This document shows, one piece after another, positions 19,700 to 29,629 of a DNA stretch of 64,000 nt; within the stretch, counting starts at the first letter, position 1; every line of letters begins with the position of its first letter. Location: positions 209,183 through 273,182 of the forward strand of contig CAKOGP040000113.1 of the NCBI GenBank assembly GCA_933822405.4, in the 5' to 3' direction. The stretch is from Cylindrotheca closterium. Taxonomy: Eukaryota > Bacillariophyta > Bacillariophyceae > Bacillariales > Bacillariaceae. The notes under the pieces are model-generated. The model searched no databases. It was not told the DNA's origin and saw only the letters and a program-made list of their open reading frames with translations. The translations under genes and the position numbers were made by a program.

Positions 19700-22268
19700 A
19701 TGTCTAAGAAAGGAGGACAAAAACCTGGGTAAGCACTGAAACAGCGCTGCAACGGAAACCTTTCTTGCTTCGGGTTGGTCTTTTGTTTTGGGGGGAACGT
19801 CTTGTTAATGTTCAGGTTGATCCAAACGCACTGCTTGGATATGTTTGTATTCAACTGGATTCATTGCGATTGAAATTCATTCCCATGGACACCTTTTGCT
19901 GAATGAACTTGATGGATTTAAGAAATCATTAGATGGGCAAAAGCGCCATCACTAGTCTGAAAAGCCGAATCATCTTTCCGAGCGAGCTAACCATTATTTT
20001 ATTGTTCTTACTAATTGTGTAGGCCTGAGCAGCCAAACGGGAAGCCTGCAGCAAAAGCTAGCCCGGCCAATGCATGGAACCGACCATTGAAAGCACGAGC
20101 TCCTGGTCCTCCACCTGGAATGGGACCACCCAGTAAACCAAACACGCAAGGCAGCAAGGATATTGAAGTTAGCGGTGTCCTACGAGATCGTTTGCTTCAT
20201 TTGGCCCTTTCGATGGTAGGTCAAAAGGTGGTTTTGGCGCTAACAAATGGTAGCGTTATGGAAGGTGTATTCCACACGTTTACCCCATATCCCAATCTGA
20301 AACCTGAATTGAAAAACAAATACGCGCTCAAGTCTATCAGAGTCACAAAACCACCCACCAATGGAGAGAAACCAATCGAAGACGGAAGCACAGTTGTTAT
20401 CCCAGTGGAGAGAGTCGTTTATCTCCATGCAAAGAATGTCAGTTTGGATCGCCCAGCTGCCAATGGAGGACCTGGAGGTCCCAATGCCAATAACGGTGTC
20501 ATGACGGATACTCAAATTTCGGGCTCCAATTCTGACAAAAACCGCGAATTGGTTTCTGCTGGCAGCGCATGGACTACGGGTGGAAAAGGAGGAGGGGACC
20601 TCGGGAGTTCGCTGGATGACAATAAGGGTGGAATGACTCGCGCCGCCTTTGGCTCTGCTCGGCCCGCCGCCACCGAAGGAGGTTTGAAAGGAGCCATTGG
20701 ACAATGGGATCAGTTCAAAGCGAACGAAGAACTCTTCAATGTCCAAGCTACTTACGATGAGAATCTGTACACAACCCAGTTGGATAAGTCTCAGATTGAT
20801 AAAAAGAAGCTTGCTGAAGCTGAGCGGATCGCCAAAGAAATTGAAGGCTCCACCAGTACGAATATTCACATTGCTGAAGAACGTGGACATGCAGTTGAAA
20901 CTGACTTTGACGAAGAGGACCGATACTCTGGAGTGCTCACAAAGGATGGGAAGCAACGGCACGATGCAACAAAGGCTGCTGCTCCAAAGATGAATTATGC
21001 TGCTGCCGCAGCAAAGGCAGAACCCGCAAAGAAGGCTCTGCCGCCGGGATTGGCCAAAGCAGAAAAGCCATCTGACGAAAAGGCCAAGGCAGAATCAACT
21101 AGCGCCGATGCCCCTGCTGCAGCGGACAAGAAGAAAGTTGCTCCAGCGAAAGAAAAGGGCGCCAAAGTGGAAGAAGGAAAGCCTGTTAAAACGGAAGAGG
21201 AGATAGGAAAGACGGAAGCGGCCAAAAAAGAAGAGTCCAAGGATGCGGAAGCAGGAAAGGACAAGCCAAAATCCAAACTCAATGCCAACGCAAAGTCTTT
21301 CACATTCAACCCCTCGGCGAAATCGTTTACGCCTACCTTTACGGCCCCTGCAGCCCAGCCGCAACCTGCTGCTGATCCAAATGCCCAAATGCATGCACCA
21401 CCTATGCAACCTCCGCACTACATGCACCCTGGTCCAATGGGACAACCAGGTAAACTATCAGCTGTATTTGTTCCTGAACTTGTGGTTTGTATTTTTCAAT
21501 CTCTAACACGGCTTCCTTTTGATGATTTTAGGAATGATGCCAATGATGAATCCTCAATTCCAGGGAATGCATTACGCTCCTCAGTATCAATCGATGGATC
21601 CTCAAATGGCCCCAATGCAACCTCCACAACCACAACACGCCGAGCCCGCTCCAGCTGGAGAAGAGGCCGGAGCTGCTCCTGCAGGAACAGCTGAAAGCGA
21701 ATCTGGATCACAGCAGCAACAAGCGGATGATGCTTCGCATGCTTCACAACAAAGCCAACCCCAGCAGCAATTTCAACAAATGCAGTACAACGTTCCACCA
21801 CCAGGAGCTTATTACGGGGCTGGTCAGATGCAAATGCATCCACGAGGGCCACAATACCCTGCTCAATTTGTTGGAAACCACCCGCAACAGATGCAGGTTG
21901 TTCCTGGAGGCGCACGTGGGTATCCTGTTTACCCAATGCAACCTGGTGCCATGCCTCCGAACATGCAACACATGCGAGGTCCGAATGGAAATCCCTACTA
22001 CGGTGGTCCAGGAGGACCTCCTGTACCATATGGTGGTGGTGGAAACTATGGTCAACACGGTATGATGGAGGATGGTGATCCGAACTTTCGAGGCCGTGTT
22101 GGAGGTAGAGGTGGTGGAAGAGGTGGCCGCGGACGCCGCAATGGACGTGGAAGAGGACGTGGCGGCTACAACGGTGGTGGCAGGGGATCATCACAGCAAA
22201 ATCAAGGTTCTAATGATTCAGCTGGCAATGGAAACGATTCCAAACAGCAGCCGACGGATAGCAAGTGA
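19700..22268 (+). CDS. ATXN2-like: Ataxin-2/PBP1 homologue (stress-granule RNA-binding protein)
   Basis: Three exons: 19700-19728 (nine codons plus two bases), 20023-21449 and 21532-22268, giving 730 aa. Domain order matches ataxin-2. A Lsm-like domain begins VLRDRLLHLALSMVGQKVVL and continues GSVMEGVFHTFTP. The LsmAD follows, with KANEELFNVQATYDENLYT. A PAM2 motif (SKLNANAKSFTFNPSAKSF) should bind the MLLE domain of poly(A)-binding protein. The tail is Gln/Pro/Met-rich and ends in RGG repeats (GRGGGRGGRGRRNGRGRG). The first intron, 294 nt and placed after only nine codons, is the longest intron I placed in the window and may hold expression signals. Expected role: mRNA stability and translation, and stress-granule assembly in the cytoplasm. 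The identification is firm because all four modules are present. Confidence 0.93.
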
Positions 22269-22383
22269 TAGCATCCTTGTCAAACAATAGAGTAGTAATA
22301 ATAGAACCGATGACGAATGAATCAAACGCTTTTCTGTGCAATAATAATACCAACTGATTGCTCTCTATTCTTACTGATTGCTC

Positions 22384-23265
22384 TTATTTGTTTTGGTTGA
22401 ATGCAATGTTGTAAGACCCAGTCTTTGGATCTTGCACAGCCTGGAAATTGTCTAGGCTCAAACCAAAGTTGCCTAATAGGCTGTTCCCTAGGTCCTTGAG
22501 TTTTCCCATGGTTTCTTCCTTCAGCTTTTCTAATCGTTCCGCTTCAATCTTTTCCAACCGAGCAACCGTTTTTCGAATGGTGGCATTTCTCGGGTCGAGT
22601 TCCAAGGCGGCTTTGGCATCTTTCAGTGCCGCTTCAGTGTCTTCTAACCTTTCGTGGGCTGCCGACCGCCGAACAAATGCTTTTGTATATTTTGGGTTCA
22701 ACAAGGCCGACACATCACAGTCCTTGAGCGCATCATTGTACTTTTCCATGTGCTGCAAGGTTGCCGCTCGGTTGCAATAGTAGACTGCCAATTTGTCGTT
22801 TTTGTCTTCTTGCGACAATTCAAAGGTCTTGAAAGGCTGTGGTTTGCTAGATTCGGGTGGTTGGGATGAAGAAACGCCGTTCTTCTTTTCGTCTTCCTTT
22901 TTCCGTCGGCGCTCTTCGGAAAGTCGACTTCGTTGCAATGCTTCCGAACGTTGTTTCTCGTCAAACTCATCCTTCAATCTGAGAATCTCTTCCCCAGTAA
23001 ATTTGCTAGGACAAGCTTCTATAGCCTCTGTATATAAATCAAAGGCTTCCAAATAGTTTCCGATTTTGAACTGTTCATTTCCTTGCTTCTTGAACTCCTC
23101 GCATTGATCGTGTTCCGAAGTGTTGAATGATGGCTCAACCTCTTTCATGGCTGGCTCTTCGTTTTGGATCACTGTAGCACCGCCTCCAACTTCATAGATT
23201 ACGTCGCTGTTATCTTGTGTTGAGATAGCATCGAGATCAAAGCCATCGGACGAAAAGTTAGACAT
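22384..23265 (-). CDS. TTC1-type tetratricopeptide repeat cochaperone
   Basis: Single-exon 293-aa protein, matching the length of TTC1 (about 290 aa). Three TPR units are visible: CEEFKKQGNEQFKIGNYLEAF..YTEAI, VYYCNRAATLQHMEKYNDALKDCD and KAFVRRSAAHERLEDTEAALKDAKAAL. A charged coiled stretch (EKQRSEALQRSRLSEERRRKK) is inserted between TPR1 and TPR2. The C-terminus (LKDLGNSLLGNFGLSLDNFQAVQDPKTGSYNIAF) is the conserved TTC1 tail. The family's carboxylate-clamp TPRs bind the C-termini of Hsp70/Hsp90. The N-terminus is acidic and has no targeting signal, so it is probably cytosolic. It converges with the ataxin-2 gene, leaving about 115 bp between stops. Confidence 0.85.
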   Translation of the reverse strand: MSNFSSDGFDLDAISTQDNSDVIYEVGGGATVIQNEEPAMKEVEPSFNTSEHDQCEEFKKQGNEQFKIGNYLEAFDLYTEAIEACPSKFTGEEILRLKDEFDEKQRSEALQRSRLSEERRRKKEDEKKNGVSSSQPPESSKPQPFKTFELSQEDKNDKLAVYYCNRAATLQHMEKYNDALKDCDVSALLNPKYTKAFVRRSAAHERLEDTEAALKDAKAALELDPRNATIRKTVARLEKIEAERLEKLKEETMGKLKDLGNSLLGNFGLSLDNFQAVQDPKTGSYNIAFNQNK

Positions 23266-24748
23266 GCTATAGTATTAATGCCGTTGGTGATAGCAACAAT
23301 GGTTTTGTGTTTTGTGTGTCGAGTTGGAGGGAGAAATGACAACGCACGAAGCAAAGACGAAGGAATTCGAATGATTTCCAAACTTGAAACCAAAACTGAA
23401 AGCCAAAAACGAAACAACTATCACGACAATACTGGTACCTGGTAGCTTTTGAGATAGAGCTGCTTACGACTATGTTGCAGTATTTAAAATATGTTTCATT
23501 TCCATTGACATTCCCCCTCGAAACACATTGCATTCTATTTACTCGTATATTTGTCAAAACTCTGGACCCACCAGTCTTACTACCAAGAATGGATTGGAAC
23601 ATTGTTTCGAGGGTGGGATCCACGAGCAATTGTGTCATACAGGACTCGTGCCCTCGTCAGATTGGAGATTTTGCGCTGGATGCATAGTCATGGGGAAGTC
23701 AGAAATTTTGAGCCTCTTTCGCCAAAATTTTCAGAGTTTCAATCATCGTGTGCTTTCTCATTACGGTACGAGATTGTGATCTTCCCTCCAATCTTCCACC
23801 ACAAAGAGGGCTATCATTCCTGCTGGTAGGGACTTTCACACAATAAATCGCATGAGCTGTCGTGATACGATATCGAACCTATTGGAAATATCCTTGCCAC
23901 ACTTGTAGGATCGCACGTTCCAAGAAGAGCTTCTTGTTCAAGCCCTCCCCAATCTGCAGGTGTCAGTATTCCTTTGGACCCCTGAAATCACAAGACCGTG
24001 GTCGAATACTGAAATATTCGAAAGAATGGAGATATGAGCTCAAATGCTGTGGACCATAACATCAACAAGGTCGTTTCTTCCTTCCGCTTCAGAACCTATC
24101 CATCACCTTCACTAGTAGATTACTCTTCCGATTTGATTTATTTACTGGATTTCGCAATGTTTGACTTTTTCCGACTGAGTGAATCACACCAGTCAATTAA
24201 AAGTGTTGCCGGTGAGTGCATGACCGGTACACCCGGTTCGGTAGCGTGCGTCACGTCCATATTGTGGTGGCGGGCACGCGCAGAATGAAGACATCGCACG
24301 CCAGTCTCCTTCTAAAAATTCGTTCTCGACCCGCCGCGTGGTGTGGTTCTAGACAGCCATTTCCGTAGGTAGGTAGGAACGCTAAACTCTGTCACACGTA
24401 GCGACCAACTTTTGATTCGAGCGAGCCTAGTCCATCAGGTCTGCCTTCATGCCTCCGGAAACACTAGCACGTCCTTTATGGTTGCAGCAGCCGTAAAATA
24501 TCACTATAAAGGAGGTTTCTAACACTAATCAAACCAAGCAACAGCACTGAACTGTGTCTTGGACTGCCGCTCTGCGAAATTTCTGTGGTTAACGATTCAG
24601 AAAACGTCTATTTTCCTTGAAAAAGTGTCGATCTCTCTTTTGTGAGGGAAGGCATTTTCTCTCTGCTGCAGAGACTCTACTCAAATCAAATCCAGAACAG
24701 GCCAGTCTATCCTACTTTTCTGCCTTTTTTAATTTCATTTGCGGCATC
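23266..24748 (+). other. 1.5-kb intergenic region, TTC1 to WNK kinase
   Basis: The longest apparently non-coding stretch of the window. It contains the divergent 5' flanks of the TTC1-type gene and the kinase, an ACTGGTACCTGGTAG element at about 23431-23445, and an ACCGGTACACCCGGTTCGG stretch at about 24224-24242. Several overlapping short frames at 23472-23829 and 23862-24288 have no recognisable protein features and I do not accept them. The 24450-24748 part is probably promoter and 5'UTR. No tRNA fold was found by eye. Confidence 0.5.
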
Positions 24749-27700
24749 ATGGATCCGGCAACGCATTCTGAGACCATGGAAAGCACAATTGATGCTCATA
24801 TTCCCAAGTCTGAAAATCCCGTAGAACCTAGTACTATTTCTACGAGAGATGGAAATTCTGAACCGAATGAATCAAACGAAACCTCTCCCGTGACGGAAAA
24901 GACAATGGTAACACCTGAAACCCAACCCCAGTCAATATCCCCAATAGAATCCCATGCTCCTACTTCAACGATACCACCAGCACCAACTGAAAATATGCCA
25001 TTAAATGGTGAAACGCCAGTGGATGAACCCAAAATTGAAGTGGTTGCAAAGAGTTACGCTACAGTTTTGAAGCAAGCTACGGAAGCAGACAACACTGGAA
25101 CTAGTTTACCGGCAAATACGATAACTGCGGAAGCAGAAACAGATTCCAAAGAATCGACAAATCAACCCGCAGATCCAAGATCCGGAAATGATTCCATACG
25201 GACAACGAACTCCAAATCATCCATCACTTTTTCAAACGGTGCAAGATCAGTGGATCCCAGCTCCGGTTCAGAAGATGATTTCATAACGAGTCCACATGGC
25301 AAGAATGCAATTGTAGAGCGATCACCCGGAGAAAGATATGTACGGTTTATGGAAAAGCTAGGTAGCGGAGCGTCCAAGGAGGTGTATCGAGCCTATGATA
25401 CACAAGAGGGCATTGAAGTAGCTTGGAACGTTGTACATTTGGCCGGAGTTCCTCGGAATGAGCGAAACCGGATCGTCAATGAAGTACAGCTTCTCGAACG
25501 GTTGCACCATCACAATATCATTAGTTTTCATGGATCCTGGGTGAATCGAGCGCAACAACAGGTCAATTTTGTTACCGAGATCCTGTCTTCTGGAACTCTA
25601 AAGAGTTTTATCACAAAAGTTCAGGTCATCAGATGGAAGATTGCGAAACGATGGGCTATCCAGATTCTGAAAGGTCTACAATATCTTCACACGCAGGAAC
25701 CACCTGTAATTCATCGCGATTTGAAGTGCGAAAATATATTCATCAATGGAACCAGTGGAGACTTGAGAATAGGAGACTTGGGTCTGAGTACGGTCCATCG
25801 GAATGGAAGGCAACTGAGTGTGTTGGGAACTCCAGAGTTTATGGCCCCGGATATGTATGAGGATAATCCATATGACGAGAAAGTGGATGTGTATTCCTTT
25901 GGTATGTGTATGCTCGAGATATTCACCAAAGAGATACCGTATCGTGAATGTAACAACCCTGCACAGATATACATGAAGGTATCAAGAGGTGATCCTCCAG
26001 ATAGTCTGAAACGAATTCAGAGTACTCATGCGAAAGCCTTTGTTGAGCTATGTCTGGGACGAGTTGATGAGAATGGAAAGTATATTCGGCCTTCTGCAAC
26101 CGAACTTTTGGAACATCCATTTTTGCAAAAGCGACCGAGCGACGATGACGAAGTTGAAGTGCTTCCTTTAATGCAGGAAAGAGCGATTGCTGAGACTAGC
26201 AGTACGTCGACTCCTAGTGTGAAGGCGGCAGTTGGACGAGACCGCTCTTCACCAGCCTCTTCATCATCGCATGCCAATGAGGGGCTACAAGGTGCATCCT
26301 CATCCTCACGGCAAATGCAGCACAGCCGATCGAATTCGCTACTTGACGACGGATCAGATAGATTCGAGCTAATGCCTGATAGTGAAGTGAACATCCGGAA
26401 GGTCAAAGTTATGGCGGGTCGTGGGCTCGAGTATAAGGATGAAGATGATCACATTGCTCCTGAAAAGGAAGCGCCGGCTGGTCAAAAGGTTCCAAATGAA
26501 CCTACTCCAGCAAATCCTGCTCCGTCAGCTGCCCCAGTATCAGCTGCGCCTACGATGCATTATTTAGTGGCAGCAGCGGTTATCGAGAACGATTCCAATG
26601 CTCAGCCATATGAAGATGATATTTTGAAGTTGGTAGTGACGCTTCCAGTGGAAGGTCAGACCCAAAATGTTCAGTTTGACTTTCATTTGGTCCAGGATGA
26701 CGCAATCCAAGTTGCAAAGGAGATGGTGGCCGAGTTGGGAATACCCCAGGGTGCTGTTCTGGAAATCAGTGAGACTATCAGTGGTCTTGCACGTGCAGCG
26801 AGAGTGAGCCAAGACAAATATCTTGCGAGGCACAAGGGTCAGAATCAGGGTCAGGGTCACCTCAGATCTACCCAAATGCCGTCGGTTTCGTCTCTTCCGG
26901 CAATGCCATCGAACACGGACATGGGGCAAAATATGGCTCAACAGCCTTCAACTCAAAGTATGGTTTCATCGCAGAGCCATCAATCCATGCATGAACAACA
27001 GCAACAGCAAGTTGTTCCGAACCACTCTCAAACATCGCAGATGGGGCAAAATATGGCTCAGCATCCTTCAAGTCAAAGTATGGTTTCATCACAGAGCCAT
27101 CAATCGATGCATGAACAACAGCAACAACAAGTTGTTCCGAACCACTCGCAAACATCGCACGTTCCGCAATTATTGCAAGCGCAAGGAATGCAGGTTCAAG
27201 AGCAGTCTGCTCCTATGAGTCATGGTCAGCATGCTCCGATGCCAGCACCGATGCAGTCGCACGGTCACGTGCAACCCCTGGAAATGACAAAGCAGAATTC
27301 AGACGTGTCTTCGCAATCATATGGACAACAGTCGATTCCTATCAATGCTCAGCAACTGCCTTCACATATGAACGCTGTGAATGCCGGTCAGCAAGCAGAT
27401 AGCCACTTGAGCCATAATGTTGGTGTTGCTCCTGGACATGCTGGTCCTTCTGCAGATACCAACTCTTCGCATCCGAATTATGGGCAACCAATTCCTGTCC
27501 CTTCCCAAATGGGGATACGGCAAACTTCAGGGGTTGGCGGCCAGTCTGACGCTCCGTCTCACAGCTCTGCGCAGTCGACTTATGGGCAACCGATCCCTGT
27601 TCCTTCCCAAATGGGTGTACGCCAAACTTCAGGGGTTGGCGGCCAGTCTGATGCTCCGTCTCATAACTCTTCGCAATCGACCTATAGGCAACCAATCCAT

Positions 27701-28705
27701 GTTCCTCCCCAGATGGGTGTACGGCAAACACCAGGGGTCAGCACCCAGTCTGACCCCTCTGCATACGTACGGCAAACACAAGGGGTCAGTACTCAGTCTG
27801 ACCCTTCTGCATATGCCCAACCTCAACAGGCACCAATTTCATCCCAACCTGCACCTCAATCAAGTGGACATCACGCGCCGGGCATGCATGTAATGCAGCA
27901 ACAGCAGAGTGGTTCTGCTGTTGCTCCACAAAGTGGTATTGTTGAAGCCCCACCTGCGCAATCATCTTATGTTCCACCGCAAGGGAATCAGGTCCAAGGA
28001 TACACGAATGGAATCACGTCCCAGGCACCAACACAGCCAGCCTCTCAGCATCCTCAACATGTTCCATTCCAACCCTCCCCGATGCCTCCTCAGCAACAAC
28101 CCGTTCAGCAATCACAAACAGCACCTCAAACACAGCAATTCGTGCCCGCTGCTGGTGCTCCAGGCTCAGTTGAGGGGACTTTTTCATCAACTTCACCTCA
28201 AGATGACCTTGCTTCGATGTCACATCAGATGGGAACTGAAACAGCTTTTCACCAGATGAATGGAATGCATCCGCCTCCTGCAATGGAAAGGCTGCGTGCA
28301 CCATCAGAGAGTGACCAAATGGATGAGGAGCTTGCTGTGGAGCTTCGGAAACTCGATGAAGAGTTCAAAAAGACTGTTAGTCGGGCAAAGAAAGTATTCG
28401 ACAGCAGAATGGACACAATTTCGAGGCTTCAGCATGAACGCGAAGCTCTACATCAGAAGACACTGAGTGAACATGAGAAGCAAAGGATTGAGTTTGAGAA
28501 AAGGCTGCAGCAAGAAGAAATGGAGCAGAATCGAAGAATCCAACAGCTGCAAAAGGATTGGGCGAGGAAACGAGAGGAAATGAAACTAGTCCAAGGTGAT
28601 CTAGAATCACTCGAGATGGAATCACCGGAGCACCTCTCAAATCATGATGCAACAAATCATGCCCCCATGCCAAGTGCTCCGGAGGGTCACAATGAAGAGG
28701 GATGA
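24749..28705 (+). CDS. WNK-type (with-no-lysine) protein kinase with long Q-rich tail
   Basis: 1318-aa single-exon kinase. The WNK hallmark is visible: the usual subdomain II lysine is absent (VAWN, Asn227) while a lysine sits in the glycine-rich loop (GSGASKEVYRAYD, Lys210). The rest is catalytic-competent: HRDLKCEN (His322-Arg-Asp324), DLG at 343-345, and the APE-equivalent APDMYEDNPYDEKVDVYSFG. About 120 residues after the kinase is a PF2/OSR1_C-like region (DDILKLVVTLPV ... QFDFHLVQDDAIQVAKEMV), typical of WNKs. A long Gln/Ser/Pro-rich tail has DNA-level tandem repeats, followed by a C-terminal coiled coil (about EELAVELRKLDEEFKK to MKLVQ). WNKs regulate ion transport, volume and, in plants, clock or vacuolar processes. 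The start is the first in-frame ATG. Confidence 0.92.
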   Translation: MDPATHSETMESTIDAHIPKSENPVEPSTISTRDGNSEPNESNETSPVTEKTMVTPETQPQSISPIESHAPTSTIPPAPTENMPLNGETPVDEPKIEVVAKSYATVLKQATEADNTGTSLPANTITAEAETDSKESTNQPADPRSGNDSIRTTNSKSSITFSNGARSVDPSSGSEDDFITSPHGKNAIVERSPGERYVRFMEKLGSGASKEVYRAYDTQEGIEVAWNVVHLAGVPRNERNRIVNEVQLLERLHHHNIISFHGSWVNRAQQQVNFVTEILSSGTLKSFITKVQVIRWKIAKRWAIQILKGLQYLHTQEPPVIHRDLKCENIFINGTSGDLRIGDLGLSTVHRNGRQLSVLGTPEFMAPDMYEDNPYDEKVDVYSFGMCMLEIFTKEIPYRECNNPAQIYMKVSRGDPPDSLKRIQSTHAKAFVELCLGRVDENGKYIRPSATELLEHPFLQKRPSDDDEVEVLPLMQERAIAETSSTSTPSVKAAVGRDRSSPASSSSHANEGLQGASSSSRQMQHSRSNSLLDDGSDRFELMPDSEVNIRKVKVMAGRGLEYKDEDDHIAPEKEAPAGQKVPNEPTPANPAPSAAPVSAAPTMHYLVAAAVIENDSNAQPYEDDILKLVVTLPVEGQTQNVQFDFHLVQDDAIQVAKEMVAELGIPQGAVLEISETISGLARAARVSQDKYLARHKGQNQGQGHLRSTQMPSVSSLPAMPSNTDMGQNMAQQPSTQSMVSSQSHQSMHEQQQQQVVPNHSQTSQMGQNMAQHPSSQSMVSSQSHQSMHEQQQQQVVPNHSQTSHVPQLLQAQGMQVQEQSAPMSHGQHAPMPAPMQSHGHVQPLEMTKQNSDVSSQSYGQQSIPINAQQLPSHMNAVNAGQQADSHLSHNVGVAPGHAGPSADTNSSHPNYGQPIPVPSQMGIRQTSGVGGQSDAPSHSSAQSTYGQPIPVPSQMGVRQTSGVGGQSDAPSHNSSQSTYRQPIHVPPQMGVRQTPGVSTQSDPSAYVRQTQGVSTQSDPSAYAQPQQAPISSQPAPQSSGHHAPGMHVMQQQQSGSAVAPQSGIVEAPPAQSSYVPPQGNQVQGYTNGITSQAPTQPASQHPQHVPFQPSPMPPQQQPVQQSQTAPQTQQFVPAAGAPGSVEGTFSSTSPQDDLASMSHQMGTETAFHQMNGMHPPPAMERLRAPSESDQMDEELAVELRKLDEEFKKTVSRAKKVFDSRMDTISRLQHEREALHQKTLSEHEKQRIEFEKRLQQEEMEQNRRIQQLQKDWARKREEMKLVQGDLESLEMESPEHLSNHDATNHAPMPSAPEGHNEEG
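26921..27160 (+). repeat. 120-bp tandem repeat, two copies, inside the WNK tail
   Basis: 26921-27040 and 27041-27160 are near-identical 120-bp units, each encoding 40 aa that start MGQNMAQ and contain MHEQQQQQVVPNHSQTS. Frame is kept because the period is a multiple of three. The few differences between copies are mostly silent or conservative. Confidence 0.95.
27479..27814 (+). repeat. 102-bp (about 2.4 copies) and 48-bp (2 copies) tandem repeats in the WNK tail
   Basis: Units of 102 bp start at 27479, 27581 and 27683 and encode [YG/YR]QPI.VP.QMG[IV]RQT.GV... The third unit is partial and runs into two 48-bp units, 27719-27766 and 27767-27814, encoding VRQT[PQ]GVSTQSDPSAY. All periods preserve the reading frame. 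This is a second, independent expansion in the same tail. Confidence 0.9.
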
Positions 28706-28888
28706 CATCAACTCTGATTTCTAATACTATAATTGTACTACATCACTCCTTCATGTATCACTTGATATTCTCCTATATAAGTTTACAGTTTGCATCTGAT
28801 TGTTTGGTTTCAACAATCTCCACAGCTTCCCAGGTTGTTTGACAGAATAGAAACATATGTCCAGATCCGTCTGCTTGAAAACAAACCG

Positions 28889-29469
28889 TCATTCTATCAG
28901 ACTAGCATATACCGCCGCCAATATGACTCCACCACCTAAAACTCTATTGTGGTTGGTGACATGCTTGACGAGGAAGAATTGGTAGTACGGAAATGCGATT
29001 CCATATCCAAAGACATCATTCCAGAGACTGAGTTGTCGGAAAAAGGAAGTGTTAAAAACGAATTCTAGTAACATGTGCGTGTCGAGAATGTATTATATCA
29101 CTTACTCTTGTCTGCTTCGGACGTATTCGGCAGTCTTACATCCTAACCGTTGCACACCAAGCAGTGATCCAAATATCAGTGCATTATGCGGAACTGATAT
29201 TATGGAACTGAATGGAGCGGCAGGCTTGAAGACTCCGGTTGCTGCTTCTTCGAGGGCTGCTCTTGACCCTGGCGGATGAAATGGAGTCACAAGTCCAAAT
29301 GCAGCCCCGTAAATTCCTCCCTGAACTATCGGTGACACGGCAAATAATGAGCAAAGAAGATGCCGAACTAATGACACAGTCCCATTTAATACTCACTAAA
29401 ATGGTAGGCAGTTTCTGCAACTATCGTTTTAGGTGTTTTGTACGCAACATATTCATCACCCATTGTCAT
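28889..29469 (-). CDS. Small Tim17/Tim22/Tim23-family (NDUFA11-like) membrane protein
   Basis: Three short exons: 29469-29397, 29325-29106 and 29027-28889; introns of 71 and 78 nt; 143 aa in total. The ATG at 29469 has an in-frame TGA immediately upstream. The acceptor at 29326-29327 (GATAG) is chosen over the CAG five bases on because only it keeps phase. The product has the glycine-zipper pattern of the Tim17 superfamily (IQGGIYGAAFGLVTPF, HNALIFGSLLGVQRLG, LWNDVFGYGIAFPYY, VLGGGVILAAVYAS), suggesting four membrane helices. Size and helix layout fit the complex I subunit NDUFA11/B14.7 or a TIM22-type translocase subunit of the mitochondrial inner membrane; I cannot separate these. There is no N-terminal presequence, as is usual for the family. 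Confidence 0.72.
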
Positions 29470-29629
29470 TCAAATGGATTCCGCCACAGAATTTTTATGC
29501 ATGTATGTAATGTGCGTCGCCCGTTTGAGGTCGACTGAGACGAATGAACCGAAACGACGGCTTTCATAACAAAAACAATGTTGGCTTGGAAGATTCTGTC
29601 ACCTTTCCTTCTATTCATCTGAAGGAAGT

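Noticed and set aside
23830..24060. tRNA-like segment with GGTCGAATAC
   Set aside because: No cloverleaf could be drawn by eye and the T-arm consensus is incomplete; a tRNA search tool would settle it.
23472..24288. Several overlapping 60-90 codon frames in the 1.5-kb intergenic region
   Set aside because: They compete in three frames, lack biased composition or motifs, and none has credible splice partners.
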